NCBI GenBank assembly: GCA_015501605.1
Contig: JADNRZ010000005.1
Coordinates: 62,001 to 126,000, forward strand
Reading direction: 5' to 3'
From: Panaeolus papilionaceus
Lineage: Eukaryota; Basidiomycota; Agaricomycetes; Agaricales
Length of the DNA stretch: 64,000 nt
Part shown: positions 25,290 to 36,704 of the stretch, piece after piece
Numbering within the stretch: the first letter of the stretch is position 1
Layout of the letters: each line of letters starts with the position of its first letter
Program-made: the position numbers and the translations under genes
The notes under the pieces: model-generated
Told to the model about the DNA's origin: nothing
Seen by the model: the letters and a program-made list of their open reading frames with translations, nothing else
Databases searched by the model: none

Positions 25290-26640
25290 ATGGAAATGCC
25301 CAAGAACAACACACCTGCTAACAGTAGCGAAGGCCAAGTTCTTACCAACGAAGAAAACTCCCCAGAGGATCGAGGATACCTGCTCAGTCTGCTGCCCGAG
25401 GGGTTGGTCGTTTCCCCTCCGAACCGCGTAGAATGCCAGACATTGGTCGCTAAAAAAGTCGAAGAAAAAAGAAGGAAACAAAAGGACGAGGATTACATAC
25501 CAAGACCGTTAAACGAATTCATCATCTTCAGCACGCAGCTCAACAAAGCGTTGGACCCATATCGGGAAGCACGAACAGCCAAGAAGAGTGGCAAACACTT
25601 GGAGGACGAAAGCATGGACGGTGAATCACAGCGCGCAAATATCAAGCTACCTGATCAGTGCTTGGTCCAGCGAATTACCAGCTTGATGCACAAATCTCTC
25701 CCTGACGCAGAGAAGGCCCTGTGGAAGCAGGCACAAATATGGTGTCAGGAGGAGCACCGCCGACTCTTTCCTGACTATAAATTCAGGCCAGTACGAAAGG
25801 AGGCAAAGGAGAATGGGGATCTACAATCAGAACCTTCTCAGTCGGGGCCTAGATCGAGGAAGGTGGCACCAGCCGCCTCGAGTGGCGCAACCGCACAGAC
25901 CACCTCCACCTGCTCCAACCTTGGCTTCGAGGTACGGCAGTATGTTCCTTCTCTCGCAGGACCATCAAGAGTCACCAGAAAACGGTCGTCCCGGCACCAT
26001 CCATATGACATGACTGGACAACAGGCTGCCGAAGTCCGAATGCCTTTTAATAGTGTGAGTAATAAGACGCCCTTACCTTCATTTAATCAACCTGACACGC
26101 TCTTTAGGTTATCAACCTCACATCGTCCACGGCCCCGCAGGCGTTGCCGCTCACCAAGTGTCGTGTCAATATGCAGCCTAATAGAGACCTCGACAAGTTC
26201 GAATTCGCAGTTCCCAATTCTGAGGAACCACCTCCTCAGATGGGGGCCCCCAATGTGCTGCCCCTTACCGAGTCATACGCCGATGCCACACGGCCTCCTA
26301 GAGGCATCGATGACGACACGGTGCATACGCCAGAGCAACAACCTACTCAAAACCAGTTGCATACTGGTAAAGTAAGTATTATCCTTCTCTTCACCGCGCA
26401 CATTAACTGATCTGACATGTTATCTAGATTGTTCACCCCACATTATCGGCGGTGCCAGAGACGCTTCCTACGAACAACGAGTATGCCGAGGTGAAACTCG
26501 GAAACCCTGACAACCTCGAGGTGCCCGGCCTCGACATGGATGGGACATATGAGCTTTATTTCGACGATCAGCCTTTCTCTCCCTTACACGCTTGGGAGAA
26601 TCTAACAGGGGACATCTTCAATCCAACCTGGGAATTTTAA
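25290..26640 (+). CDS. HMG-box transcription factor with an insertion in the box
   Basis: Exons 25290-26054, 26108-26371 and 26428-26640 encode 413 residues. A MATA/SOX-type HMG box starts at about residue 70 (YIPRPLNEFIIFSTQ) and resumes at about residue 124 with CLVQRITSLMHKSLPD, then EKALWKQAQIWCQEEHRRL and FPDYKFRPVRK (ends about 170). Between the two box halves, about 33 extra residues (about 88-122, charged: YREARTAKKSGKHLEDESMD) replace what is normally a short turn. The rest is Pro/Ser-rich and disordered, with an acidic C-terminus (LDMDGTYELYFDD, then NPTWEF) that could activate transcription. HMG-box proteins bind and bend AT-rich DNA; in fungi several control mating and fruiting. 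The target is unknown. The gene appears intact. Confidence 0.82.
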
Positions 26641-26828
26641 CCAGAAACATCTTTGGTCTGATTTTTTCGGTTCTCTTTTTCTCGCTCGTCCTGGTTACGT
26701 GTTCGAGTACTGCTTTTTTCTGTCGATTTTGTTGTCATTGTGCTTTTCGTCTGCTCCTCATCTCACTATGCTACCTCGCCTGGCGATGTGCTCGTAACTT
26801 CGTCTGCTTTCTTACTCTTCATTTTGTT

Positions 26829-26869
<41 letters not shown>

Positions 26870-27442
26870 ATCAAATAGTTGAAATCATTTTCACAACCAT
26901 CTAATCCTTCCAATCACCGCTCTCATATTTTCCTATCTCTCTCGCGTCAACGTTTCCTTCTATTGTACTTTTCTTCCGCTCTCTCTCAGTTCCTCCTTTG
27001 CCGCCCACCCACATGTTCATCATTCATCACGGCCACCTACTTCAAGTTCCTCCTTTCTCCGTCTCTTTTTCTCCCATCTCTCCATAAATCCAACATTGCT
27101 ATCGTCGTCAGCACTTGTTATCCCATGTACACATCCGGATTCGCATCTGTACTATAGTGTTGTACCCATACCATCCACGCACTATACCACCTACATCTAC
27201 ATAAACTACGCAATAAATCATATTATCGTTTGCATGGAACTCACCGCGTATTTCACACAGGCGACTCATAAACGCGAGTAATCCGGTGATACTGATCCTT
27301 GTGGAAAGCTGCCAATGATTCATAGCAGGCTGGATCCAAGGGACAAGATTTTCCATAATAGCGCCAACTACTGACTTTTTTCACATTCTGGTAGGCATAT
27401 TATTTACGAATAAGTCTAAGTCTCCTCTCATACTCACTGAAA
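26641..27442. other. Pyrimidine-rich 3' flank of the HMG-box gene
   Basis: C/T-rich on the plus strand, with many TTTCTC/TCTCTC runs and no supported gene. It probably holds the 3' untranslated region of the HMG gene and a promoter-like stretch. Confidence 0.45.
26833..26867. repeat. (CT)n microsatellite
   Basis: About 17 uninterrupted CT dinucleotides, directly visible, in the pyrimidine-rich DNA downstream of the HMG-box gene. Likely length-polymorphic. Confidence 0.95.
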
Positions 27443-27769
27443 ATGACCTCCTGGAAACCTGTCGGCACCTCAGCATTCATCTGCGCCCCCAAAACCACTG
27501 GTCGCATCGGACAGAACGACGCTTACCTGTTTAGGATTTGTGAGAAGACTGTGCCGATCCTCGCGTTGATGGTGAGTGACTTCGCGACAGGATCCGTCAT
27601 GGTGACGAGAACGCTTGGCCAAATCTCAAAACCCACAATTTTTGTTACACAAAGAGGCTTCCAGGACCATTTGAACCTCACGTCTCCTAAGTATCACAAC
27701 TTACGGATATTCGAAAGCAAACCGTATCACACCTTCAAAAGATCTTGCTGGTTCGGACTCTCCCATTAG
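27443..27769 (+). CDS. Small hypothetical protein
   Basis: A 108-codon frame starting at ATG in AAAATGACC, with no recognised domain (MTSWKPVGTSAFICAPKTTG at the start). There is no signal peptide or clear membrane helix. It stands alone between gene-poor regions and could be chance. Confidence 0.25.
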   Translation: MTSWKPVGTSAFICAPKTTGRIGQNDAYLFRICEKTVPILALMVSDFATGSVMVTRTLGQISKPTIFVTQRGFQDHLNLTSPKYHNLRIFESKPYHTFKRSCWFGLSH

Positions 27770-29677
27770 TTCTTGTTCAGGTGACCCAGGTCGAATCCAG
27801 TCCTGGATTTATTCACAGACCCGCGTTGGCTATTGTATGTCTGGTAGTCTTAGAGGGTTGTTACTTACTATCCTGAGAGGTTCAATGTAGGACAGTGCAT
27901 CACTTTACTCGCCGCTTAGACCCCCCGTAAGCTAGTGCCACGACCACTGATTCCGTGCTACGCCTCCACTCAAACGTGGCCTTTCTAAACTCTATCCATC
28001 CCAACTGCGGATCTTGTCAAATCGAGGTTTAGATTCTGCATCCTTTAATGAGCAAAAAAATAACGTCATCGCATTGACTCAATGACCGTCGCGTGCGCTG
28101 AAGGCTTCCCAACCATGTGAAGCCATGAAATACGAAACTATTAATTATCCTCACATGGATAAATTGCCGATGTTCTAGACAAGGTTTAAAAGTCTTATAC
28201 GCACCTCGAGGCTCAATTGTTCACTGCTTACTAGTACCAAACTAGAACAAGATCACGGCACGCTACTCTAAAAATACATGTTCACCTTGTGTTCACCAAG
28301 CGAGAAGTGAAGTGAGAGAACTCCATCATCTAATCTAGTCTAATCAGATAAATCCCCTCTCATCCTCTCCCATGCCTTCTTCTCCTCCGCGGATAAGATG
28401 CTCATTTCATCTGATAAGATAAACAAATTGGCGAAGAAGAATAACTCTTCGGTACAACGTTGAGGAAGAAGGACTGAAGAAGTCGAAAGGACCTATCATA
28501 CCACCACCCTGCATGCCTGCGCGCATCTATACATAGCTCTCCTCCATTTCGCCTCTTTTTATGCCCAATCGTTTAGGTGAGTTCTCACTTGGAGTCCGAG
28601 AATTTATCTTATTTTTGAAGAACAAAAGAAACGGGAATAGTTGGAATGCGGCAGATGCGACGTCATAGGGAGCATGATCTCAGCGCGTTATCCATGATGC
28701 TGCGTCTGCTTTCGAATTACACCTCTTTAGGGTTAAACCATCTATCTCTACCTTCTGTTAAGACTGTGTAGTATCGCGTTCCGACTCCCCATTCAGATCT
28801 CCGTTCTCAAGGTGAATGCCTAGAATCTCTATCCGGTTCATAGACCATCCGAACCACAGCGTTGACCCCTACAAAGACACAAACCAGAAAAGGAGGGCGA
28901 AAGAGAGATAAAAAAAACCAATTCATATATACTAATACCACTGACATTCAGCATTCAGTCTCATCACAACGACGGCATCGTAGTCAAAAAGAAATATCAC
29001 AAATACAGACAACAGGCATGTCGGGAACAGGCGGTCAAGAAGCGTTTAAAAGAGAAAGAACCAAGGAAGAGGGAGAAGTAAAAGCAAAAGGATAGAAAAG
29101 GGGGAAAGAAGACGTAATTATGATATTGAATCTCGAAGCGAGGAATGGAAAAATGAAGAAGGGGTAAACTTGAATGAATGATTGAGAGGGGGAAAGCCAG
29201 GCTCGTAAGTATATCGGTAGGGTTTTAAGCGTGTTGTACTTATGTATGTAATAGGGTTAATAGGCGAGTATAAAACCAGGAAGAAGGGAAAGAAAAAGAC
29301 GAGAAAGAAGACAAAGAGTAAGAGCGAACAAAGAAAAGGAAAGTAAGTAAAATATTGTACTTGTACTTGATGTAGTCATATATATGTACTACTTGTAGCA
29401 TCGTTGGAGATGTTGGTATGGATGGGATGATATGGCGTATCATAGTCATAGTCAGATCATTCGATAATATGATGAGAAAAGAAAGAAAAGAGAAACAAGA
29501 CTGAGAGTCGAGTTTTTCGTGAAAAAGAGAAAAGAGTCAAGGTCATCGTCGTCCGCTCGCGAAACCCGACGCGAATGACATAAAGCAAAGAAACAGACAA
29601 AAAAAAGAGAAAGAAAACACAATCCAAAAACACAAAACCATGCTTTTAATCTCCATCTCCACCTCCTCTCCATCCAC
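27770..29677. other. Gene-poor region with purine-rich right half
   Basis: No coding region is supported. The left half contains the GATA-site cluster at 28343-28425. The right half (28860-29660) is A/G-rich on the plus strand, that is, pyrimidine-rich in the sense of the CCCH gene, as expected for that gene's 3' untranslated region. Confidence 0.5.
28343..28425. promoter_or_regulatory. Cluster of iron-GATA-type sites without an assigned gene
   Basis: ATCAGATAA at 28343-28351 and ATCTGATAA at 28409-28417 both match ATCWGATAA, the site of fungal iron-sensing GATA repressors (SreA/Urbs1/Fep1 type). GGATAAG near 28391 and a GATAAGATAA run at 28413-28422 add half-sites. No iron gene is recognisable within 1 kb on either side. 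Confidence 0.5.
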
Positions 29678-32600
29678 CTATTCCATCACAAACAAATCAT
29701 CATCCTCCTTCGTCACAGAATGCGCACCAAGCGGACTCGGGCCCTGTCCATGACCTCCTCCCTGCTGCTGCTGCCCTCCCTGCTGTTGCTGGTGCTGTTG
29801 GTGCTGGTGCTGTTGACCCTGGTGCTGCTGCTGTACCTGCATAGGCAAATAGCCCATGCTGCCCATGGAATGATGATGCGCATGGCCATACCCTCCATAC
29901 CCGCCATATCCACCCATCATAGGCTGCATATATCTCGCGCCATTACCCGGGTTCATATTCTGCGGGTGGCGGGATAACCCTGGTGGACTGGTCGCGTTGT
30001 TCGCACCGGGGTTCGAAGTAGCGGAGGTGGGGTTGCTGGAGTTAGACCCAGGAGCAGGCGATGCATTATCTGGTCTTGGCGTAGTCGTCGTAGTCGGTGG
30101 CGACCTCGTCGGTCCTGTCGAAACAGCTGCACCGCTCGCAACGGCAGAGTACGACATCTTGCCTGGTGCACCCCCCGTCGCACCAGCACCTTCCTGCTGC
30201 TGCTGTTGCTGAGATTGCTGCAGCTGAGACTGATGTTGGTAATGTTGCTGCTGTTGCTGATACGGACTCCCACTCCTCCAATCTCCTCCACTCATCAAGC
30301 TCCCACTAATCGGCCTTCCATACACCTCTCCCATCCCCATCTCATCAATCCCCATCAACCCTCCACCAGCCGCACCAAAACTACTCGGAACACCTCCACC
30401 CGCACCCGTATACGATCCACTCAACCCCGCACCTCCCAACCCACTCGACGAACTCGCGCTCCCTACAATATCGCGCAAATTCACAGGCGGCAGCGCATGA
30501 ATACGGGAATAACCCGCCGCCAAACCCTGAGGCAGACTCTGGCCAGGCGCATGAGCATTCAACGCCTTCGTACCAGGCGACAGCGCAACACTAGGACCCA
30601 TCCCACCCGCTCCATTCCCTCCAAGTCCACCTCCAGCACCCATTCCATACCCACTACCCAAGCCGCCCATGCCCATGTTCGACGACAGAGGATTCAACGA
30701 AGTGGACGTGCTATCCAAACCACCACCCGACCCAAGCGTAGCCCCAATCCCGCCTCTCCTCATTCCACCTGTAAGATCAAACGGACTAGGCGTCGTCCTA
30801 TACGTCGTCTGTGTCCCACCATGTGTATGCGTATGCACTGCTCCGCCCGTGCCCCCTCCTGCCATCGAACCATGCAACGTCGACGCCGCACCCGCACTTG
30901 ACGGAAGTCCAGCCTGCAAACTGGACAACAAGTAGTTACTCGCCAACGAATTGGTGTTATTGTTATTGTTCGCCCCAGCCCCCGACGCTGCATTGACAGA
31001 AAGCAGGGATGGCCCACTAGCACCCCTCATCTGACGACTCAACCCACCCGCACCCGCGCCCGCTCCCAATCCGAGTTGTTGAGCCTGCGCCTGTGCCTGA
31101 CTCGCCGCCTTCGCCTTGGCATTCGAGTAATGGCGGTGTAACCCCGGCAAAAACGCTGCACTCGCATTCGACGGCGAAAGGCTCATCATACCCACACTTG
31201 ATGGCGTGCCCCCTACAAATCCTCCACCACCAAGACTTCCGGGCAATCCCGCACTCGAGAGCGCATCATCAGGCGTAGCAGCGAACGGCGAGCCAAAGAC
31301 ACCGCCCGTAGCTGATCCCGCGCTGGGCGCACCAGCTGCCAACCCGCTGCGCGCGGGTGAAGAGGGCAATCCCGTATTGGAATCGGCCCAGATGGATTTG
31401 ATATCACTGAGCAAAGTCGGAGCAGGCACGCTCCTCGAGTAGCGATGTCCCAACATGCCTCCCGCCTCCTGTCCTTGCGAGGCAGCATTGTTGTTGTTGC
31501 CAATCCCCATCATCCCCATGCCCTCTCTCAGCTCCCTTAAACCCGCATCGCCCCTCCCTTGCTGACCATTCCTCGACATTCTCCTCTTCCTCTCTTCAGG
31601 GGTCAACAAATCGCTCAACGAGCCCGGCAACAAATCCAAATCCTCATCCTCAACCGCACTATCCCTCTCATCCCGCATCCTCCTCATCGCCAACCCACTC
31701 CTCGCTCCTGCAGAAGCTGTGGTCCCCGTAAATTCATCATACTCAATGCTGATGTCATATTCGCCCTTCTCGCCCCACCCAGAGGATTTTGACGCTCTAC
31801 CTGCGCCGCTGAGGAGAGGAAGGGCCCCTAGACTAGCTGGAACACCCACATTTGGCATGGGACTGTAATTGCCGGTCATGAATACGCTTTGGTTGCCCGG
31901 GGCGCTGAAAGGGCTGGTAGACATGAAATCAATGGCCTGGTTTGAGAAACTGCTAGAGATAGGAGGGGATGAGGGAAGACCATTGCGATATTGATTGTTA
32001 GAGGAGAGGGTGAGATTGCTTGGGAGATGCCCTTGAGCACGTGGTGATGTAGAGAGGTCGATGGCGGTGGCAGCGGGTGTGTTGGATGATGAACCGTTGA
32101 GGGCTTTTGTAGGTGAAGTTGGGTTGCGGTAATTAGGAGGTGAACCGATTGGACCAAAGTCTGGGGTTGGTGATGAATTTGCAGCTGGATTGGATGACGC
32201 GGCTGATGAACGAGCAGCCGAAGTTGGGATTGTGGTCGTGGTGGTCCCTGCACCGCCGGTAGTACCCGTTGCTGTAGGAGTTGAATCTGCAGTGTCTAGA
32301 TCGTCTGTTGAAGATCCGGTTGTTTGAGTATTATCGTCGTTATTTGAGGAAGATTGAGCAGCAGGAGAGTCCATTCCGTCAATAGAGAACGAGGTAAAAT
32401 CATTGTCGTTGAGAGCTGGAGCTGGAGCAGACGGTGAAATGGCAGCTTTAAGGGGAACACCCATTGGTGGACGACTAGAAGAATTTGAACCAGAACCCAA
32501 GATTCTAGTAGGAGCAGTTGAACCACCAGCGAGTAAAGGTAACCTTCCACCTGTTGAATGTCCATCTCGCCTGCCCAAAGGTTTGGTCTTGCTCTTCTCT

Positions 32601-33038
32601 CCACCACTACCCCCTGAGCCAGAGCCAGTACCACCACCTCCACCACCAGCATTAGCTGCAGCTTGAGCAGCCTTTTTATTCTTCCTGTCCATAGCCATAC
32701 TCTGGCCAGGGAGGATGTGTGCTAGAGCGCATTTGTGACCAAACTTGCAGTTGCCCTTGACGAACCAGGTGCAAGCCTCTTTTTGTGAACCTGGTTCTGC
32801 ACTAGAGTGTGAGAATGGACAAGAAGAACCAGCCGTACATCCTCCGACTTTGAAGAATTTACAAGGAACATGAGAGAGATCTTTGGCTGCTGCGTTGAAA
32901 AGAAAAAATTTAAAAAGATAAGAAAATTAAAATTAAATGAGGGACAATACTTTTAGATGAAGCCGACTGTTTCTTGCTTTTATCTAGCCTTTCTTGATCC
33001 TTCCCATCGCCTTCGTTGAGTGCTGTATCACTGGGCAT
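29678..33038 (-). CDS. CCCH zinc-finger protein with long low-complexity tail
   Basis: Two exons, 33038-32951 and 32889-29678, encode 1,099 residues. Near the N-terminus lie two CCCH fingers of form C-x7-C-x5-C-x3-H: CKFFKVGGCTAGSSCPFSH and CTWFVKGNCKFGHKCALAH. KDLSHVP precedes them and ILPGQ follows. The pair resembles the Lee1-like fungal CCCH family, in which such fingers bind RNA. The remaining 1,000 or so residues are Gly/Ser/Ala/Asn-rich with poly-Q tracts (near 30190-30260 and 29765-29840), a likely disordered region, and end EDDDLFVME. The single intron has a CAGCAG tandem acceptor, both choices keeping frame. The start MPSDTALNEG is the first ATG after a pyrimidine-rich leader. It shares a 259-base promoter with the ferric reductase. 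A role in mRNA control is inferred from the fingers only. Confidence 0.82.
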
Positions 33039-33150
33039 AAAGAATAAAATCCAAAAAAATAGAACAAAAAAAGAAAAAAAGAAATTGCAACGTCCAAAAC
33101 GACAAAAACAGGACAACCACAACTCAAAAGGATCAAAATCTCACACTTGT

Positions 33151-33232
33151 CACGTGTATGAACCTCGTGTAGATAAGATTCATTTTATCAGATAAACTCC
33201 GCGGTCATGTTCTATCTTTAGTTATCAGATAA
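33151..33232. promoter_or_regulatory. Iron-responsive GATA sites in the ferric reductase promoter
   Basis: Two perfect ATCAGATAA motifs lie at 33187-33195 and 33224-33232, within 111 bases of the ferric reductase start codon. AGATAAG is at 33171-33177 and an E-box CACGTG at 33151-33156. ATCWGATAA is the published consensus for the fungal iron repressors of the SreA/Urbs1/Fep1 group, which shut off reductive iron uptake in iron-replete cells. Iron control of the gene to the right is therefore likely; whether the CCCH gene is also affected is unknown. Confidence 0.7.
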
Positions 33233-33297
33233 CACCCTCGATTCTCACCACGATCTTATAAAATGACCTTCGAAACCATCCCTCATTCAAACAGAAA

Positions 33298-36032
33298 ATG
33301 GACACCCCAAGCCCAACTGGACCAGATCGTGTTATTCGCCTTGCTCGCTTCTTTTCATACCCCAAGCAGGTCATCTACCTCCTCATCTCCTTCCTTGCCC
33401 TCATCTCCCTCGTCCACTTTTTCTCTCTTGCCCAAAAGTACATTCGTGCTAGGCATGCTCGATCCAAGCCAGCGTGGTACTCTCGTGTCCCCTACGCTAT
33501 CGTAGACTCTCTGAGAGCCGTCCTCTTTCGGTGGACCATCCCTGTACCGTTCGGTTATTCTCTCAACATTGCTGAGGTCGGCCTCACCCTTGGCTACCTC
33601 GCTGTTCTCCTCACATGGACCTTCGTCAATAGTAAGTGTCTCCCTCATCCATCGAACACATACTCATATCCTTTCAGCTACCACTGTGACGGGCATCAAG
33701 GTGGAACCACACTACTACGCCAATCGAGCAGGCACCATCGCCGCCTCGCAGCTTCCTCTCGTCACTGCCCTCGGCATGCGCAACAATCTCGTATCGTGTA
33801 TGTACCCGTCTTTTATTCTCCACCTCTTACTAACATCAACGTCACTCTAGACCTGACAGGAGTCAGCTACGACAAGGTACCCCTCCATTCCCACTACACC
33901 ACACACGACTTCTATACTAACCACCTAACCCTTCGACAGCTCAACTACCTCCACCGTATCGCCTTTCGCTCACTCGTCATCATAATTTGGATCCACGCCG
34001 GTGGTCGTGTAAGTCTATCCTCCTTCTATCCTCAACCACCCCACTAACCTAATATCAACCCATACATCAATCAGATGACCGTCGGGTGCGTCACTTGTTT
34101 ACCCCTATCACCTATAGCTACGCTAACACCTCCTTCGTCACAACAGCCTACTCGATGATGAAGCACTCACATCCCGATGGGTTCAATGCGGCCTTCTAGC
34201 CGCCATAACCCTCGTGGTCATGTCCATCCTCACGCTCCGTCCGCTTCGTAAACTCAGCTACGAGGTCTTCCTCGTTATCCATTTCGTGTTCGCCCTGTAC
34301 GTTGGCATTTATCTTCTTTGATTTGTTTTAACTACTAATATACGGTTTCTCTCAGGATCTTTTTATTAAGCGTCTATTTCCATCTCACGGGTCGAGAGTA
34401 CGTTCTCACTATCCTACGCATGTATACAAGCCTGACCGCATCATATAGCCTCACATACTACGGCGCATGGCCCGCCATGATCGTCTGGGGTGTCGACCGC
34501 TTCATCCGCTTGCTCAAACTCGCCCTCTTCAACCTCCCAACCTTCCTCTCCCGCTCCTCATCTTCATCCTCTACAAACGCACTCGTCGAGATCCTTCCCT
34601 CACTCTCCACTTCCACTTCCAAGGAATCAAAGTCTACCAAAGATCAGAACCACCATCCAACCCCGTCTGAGGCGCTCGCAGAGACGTTCCTCAAAATTAC
34701 CGTCACAATCCCTGACACTCCTCTCAAAGGATTGATGAATTGGAGACCAGGCCAAAGCGTGTACCTCTCCATCCCCTCATTGACTTGGTGGCCATTCCAG
34801 GCTCATCCGTTTACGATTGCGAATATCCATCAAGGATCACATTCGGGTTCGGTGGAGGGCGATATAGAAAAGGCCTCCGGTAATAGAAATTCCGAAGCGC
34901 AATCGGGTTTTGGGAAGGACGTGAGCCTCGTCTTCTTCGTCCGCGTCCGTCAAGGCTTTACACGTCGTCTCTACGACGTTGTTCGATCTTCGGGTTCCCA
35001 GAATCCGGCGAAGATGATGAACGTGGTGCTGAATGGTCCGTATAGTGCACCTCCGGTGTTGGTTGGGTATGAGAGGGTTGTTATGATTGCCGGTACTTGC
35101 TTTCTCTCTTCTTTGTATTTTAAAACGGATACTTACACACCTTGCGTACAGGCGGCTCAGGGATTGCATTCACGCTCCCTTTGTTATTGGATCTCATCGC
35201 GTACGTTTGCATCCCCTCTGCCCCTAGTTGAAATTAAATGTTTCGATGGTCCCCCAGAAAATCACATAACCCCAAAGCAACAGGCTGCAAACGCGTACTA
35301 TTCATCTGGGCCGTCCGAGACGCTGGTACGCTCTTGCTGTCCACAACATCACTTGTGCTTAGACTAACACAACCCCACAGCTCAACTATCATGGATCACG
35401 CCTCTCCTACACCCCGTCCTCTCGTCTCTCTCCTCCTCAGGCACCTCAGGCACATCTGCCTTCTCATCCTCAACACTCGAAATTGACATCAGGTTCTATA
35501 TAACATCCTCCGTTACGTCGTCGTCCCCTTCCAGCGGTGCCATTACGCCTCCCACACCTTCATCTACCCATGAAAAACATTCCGGAGAGCACGACGCCGA
35601 TATCGAGGGATTGGGAGACTTACCCGTCTTACCCTCCACCTCCCCCTCGTCATCGAACGACGAATACAACCACAACACGACCCTGGCATCATTCAACTCC
35701 GACTTTGTGAACCTTCAAACTAGGGATGGAAGACCTGACATCGAGGGATTAGTACGGGGCGAAATCAACGATTTAGATGAAGGGGGTGGACAAGGGGAAG
35801 GGGGGGTTGTCAGTGTGAATGGTGCGTTCAAGTTTTTCCCTTGGTTTACTTGTTGTTCATGGGCTTATCGACATTGATTTTTTTTCTACATATGTGAATA
35901 ACGGCAACAGTATGCGGCCCCACAGCTCTCATAGACGCTACGCGGCGCGCGATTCGGGTTCCGAGGCCTTTGGAGGTCCTTAAAGGAGCGCCGAGGGTTG
36001 TGTTGCATGTGGAGGCATTTGGGGGAGCTTAG
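33298..36032 (+). CDS. FRE: Ferric-chelate reductase (FRE/NADPH-oxidase-like family)
   Basis: This plasma-membrane flavocytochrome passes electrons from NADPH through FAD and two hemes to extracellular Fe(III) or Cu(II), the first step of reductive iron uptake. About eight exons with short introns start MDTPSPTGPDRVIRL. Membrane helices follow. The heme-ligand pairs are visible as LHRIAFRSLVIIIWIH (His spacing 14, near 33950) and FLVIHFVFAL with YFHLTGR (near 34280-34395). The FAD motif HPFTIA is at about 34805. The NADPH loop GGSGIAFTLPLLLDL is split by an intron near 35090-35150, and RVLFIWAVRD lies near 35295. An acidic, Ser-rich linker follows (35560-35810), then CGPTALIDATRRAI near 35912 and the end LHVEAFGGA. 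The linker is long for the family. All key motifs are present, so it is probably functional. Confidence 0.88.
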
Positions 36033-36704
36033 AAATAGCTGTGTATGGCACGAGAGCGCAATTTGGGTTGATGTATTCTTAAGCTTAGATAGTCTGTATG
36101 TGACCCGGAGTAAAGAAAAGGATGATAGATTTGCATATTTCGAATTGTTGAGTTAGTACTGTAAGATGAAAAGCTGTAGACGGTTCAATGCAGAAACTGC
36201 ACAGTTCGTTGTTCATCAATGCAACCCTCTAACTGAATTCAACTCGATGGCGGGTTTCCTGTGTTTTGCGACGGCGTGCAACTGGATGTGGAAGAACCGT
36301 GTGTGGACCCATCCGCCCACCGCTGTTGGTTCTCGCACTGGGAGAGGTTCGTTCTCGACGACCTCTCTATCTCCCCATACTCGACTACTCGAGCTACCGA
36401 GACTCAAGCCTAAGGAGCAAGACGTTATTTATTATATTATTATATCCATCTGTAGCCATACCCCTACCCTGAGCGGCACAGCATTCGCAATAATACAGTC
36501 GCCATCGCTGAGATCGAACTTTTGATCACGTCAGTGAAACACACAAGTCAAATAAGATAATGCCAGCATCAAGTGCTCCTCCTCGTGGTTGCTGCCGTCC
36601 CAGAGACCCGTTCTTCTAATATTCTTAAGCTTGAAACTAACCATCATCAAAGTAAACATTGTCACCACTACGTACTTTTCCTCTATCTAAATTCACCTAT
36701 CATT
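36033..36704. other. Intergenic region; right part is the duplicated GTPase upstream segment
   Basis: The segment from about 36540 (ATGCCAGCATCAAGTGCTCC) to 36704 recurs upstream of the other two GTPase copies, near 42130-42275 and 55180-55290, sharing GTGCTCCTCCTCGTGG and AAACTAACCATCATCAAAG or variants. The left part holds nothing recognised. Confidence 0.55.

Noticed and set aside
26592..27281. Hydrophobic, Leu/Ser-rich frames that look like secreted peptides
   Set aside because: They are translations of C/T-rich 3' flank DNA, including the CT microsatellite.
27785..27805. tRNA B-box-like GGTCGAATCC
   Set aside because: No matching A box, acceptor stem or anticodon arm within tRNA distance.
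28862..29095. Lys/Arg-rich 77-codon frame on the plus strand
   Set aside because: Its composition follows the purine-rich DNA opposite the CCCH 3' region. No domain and no splice context.
30206..30901. Plus-strand frame of 231 codons rich in Arg/Thr/Pro
   Set aside because: It lies wholly opposite the CCCH protein low-complexity region and is a shadow of Gly/Ser/Gln codon bias.
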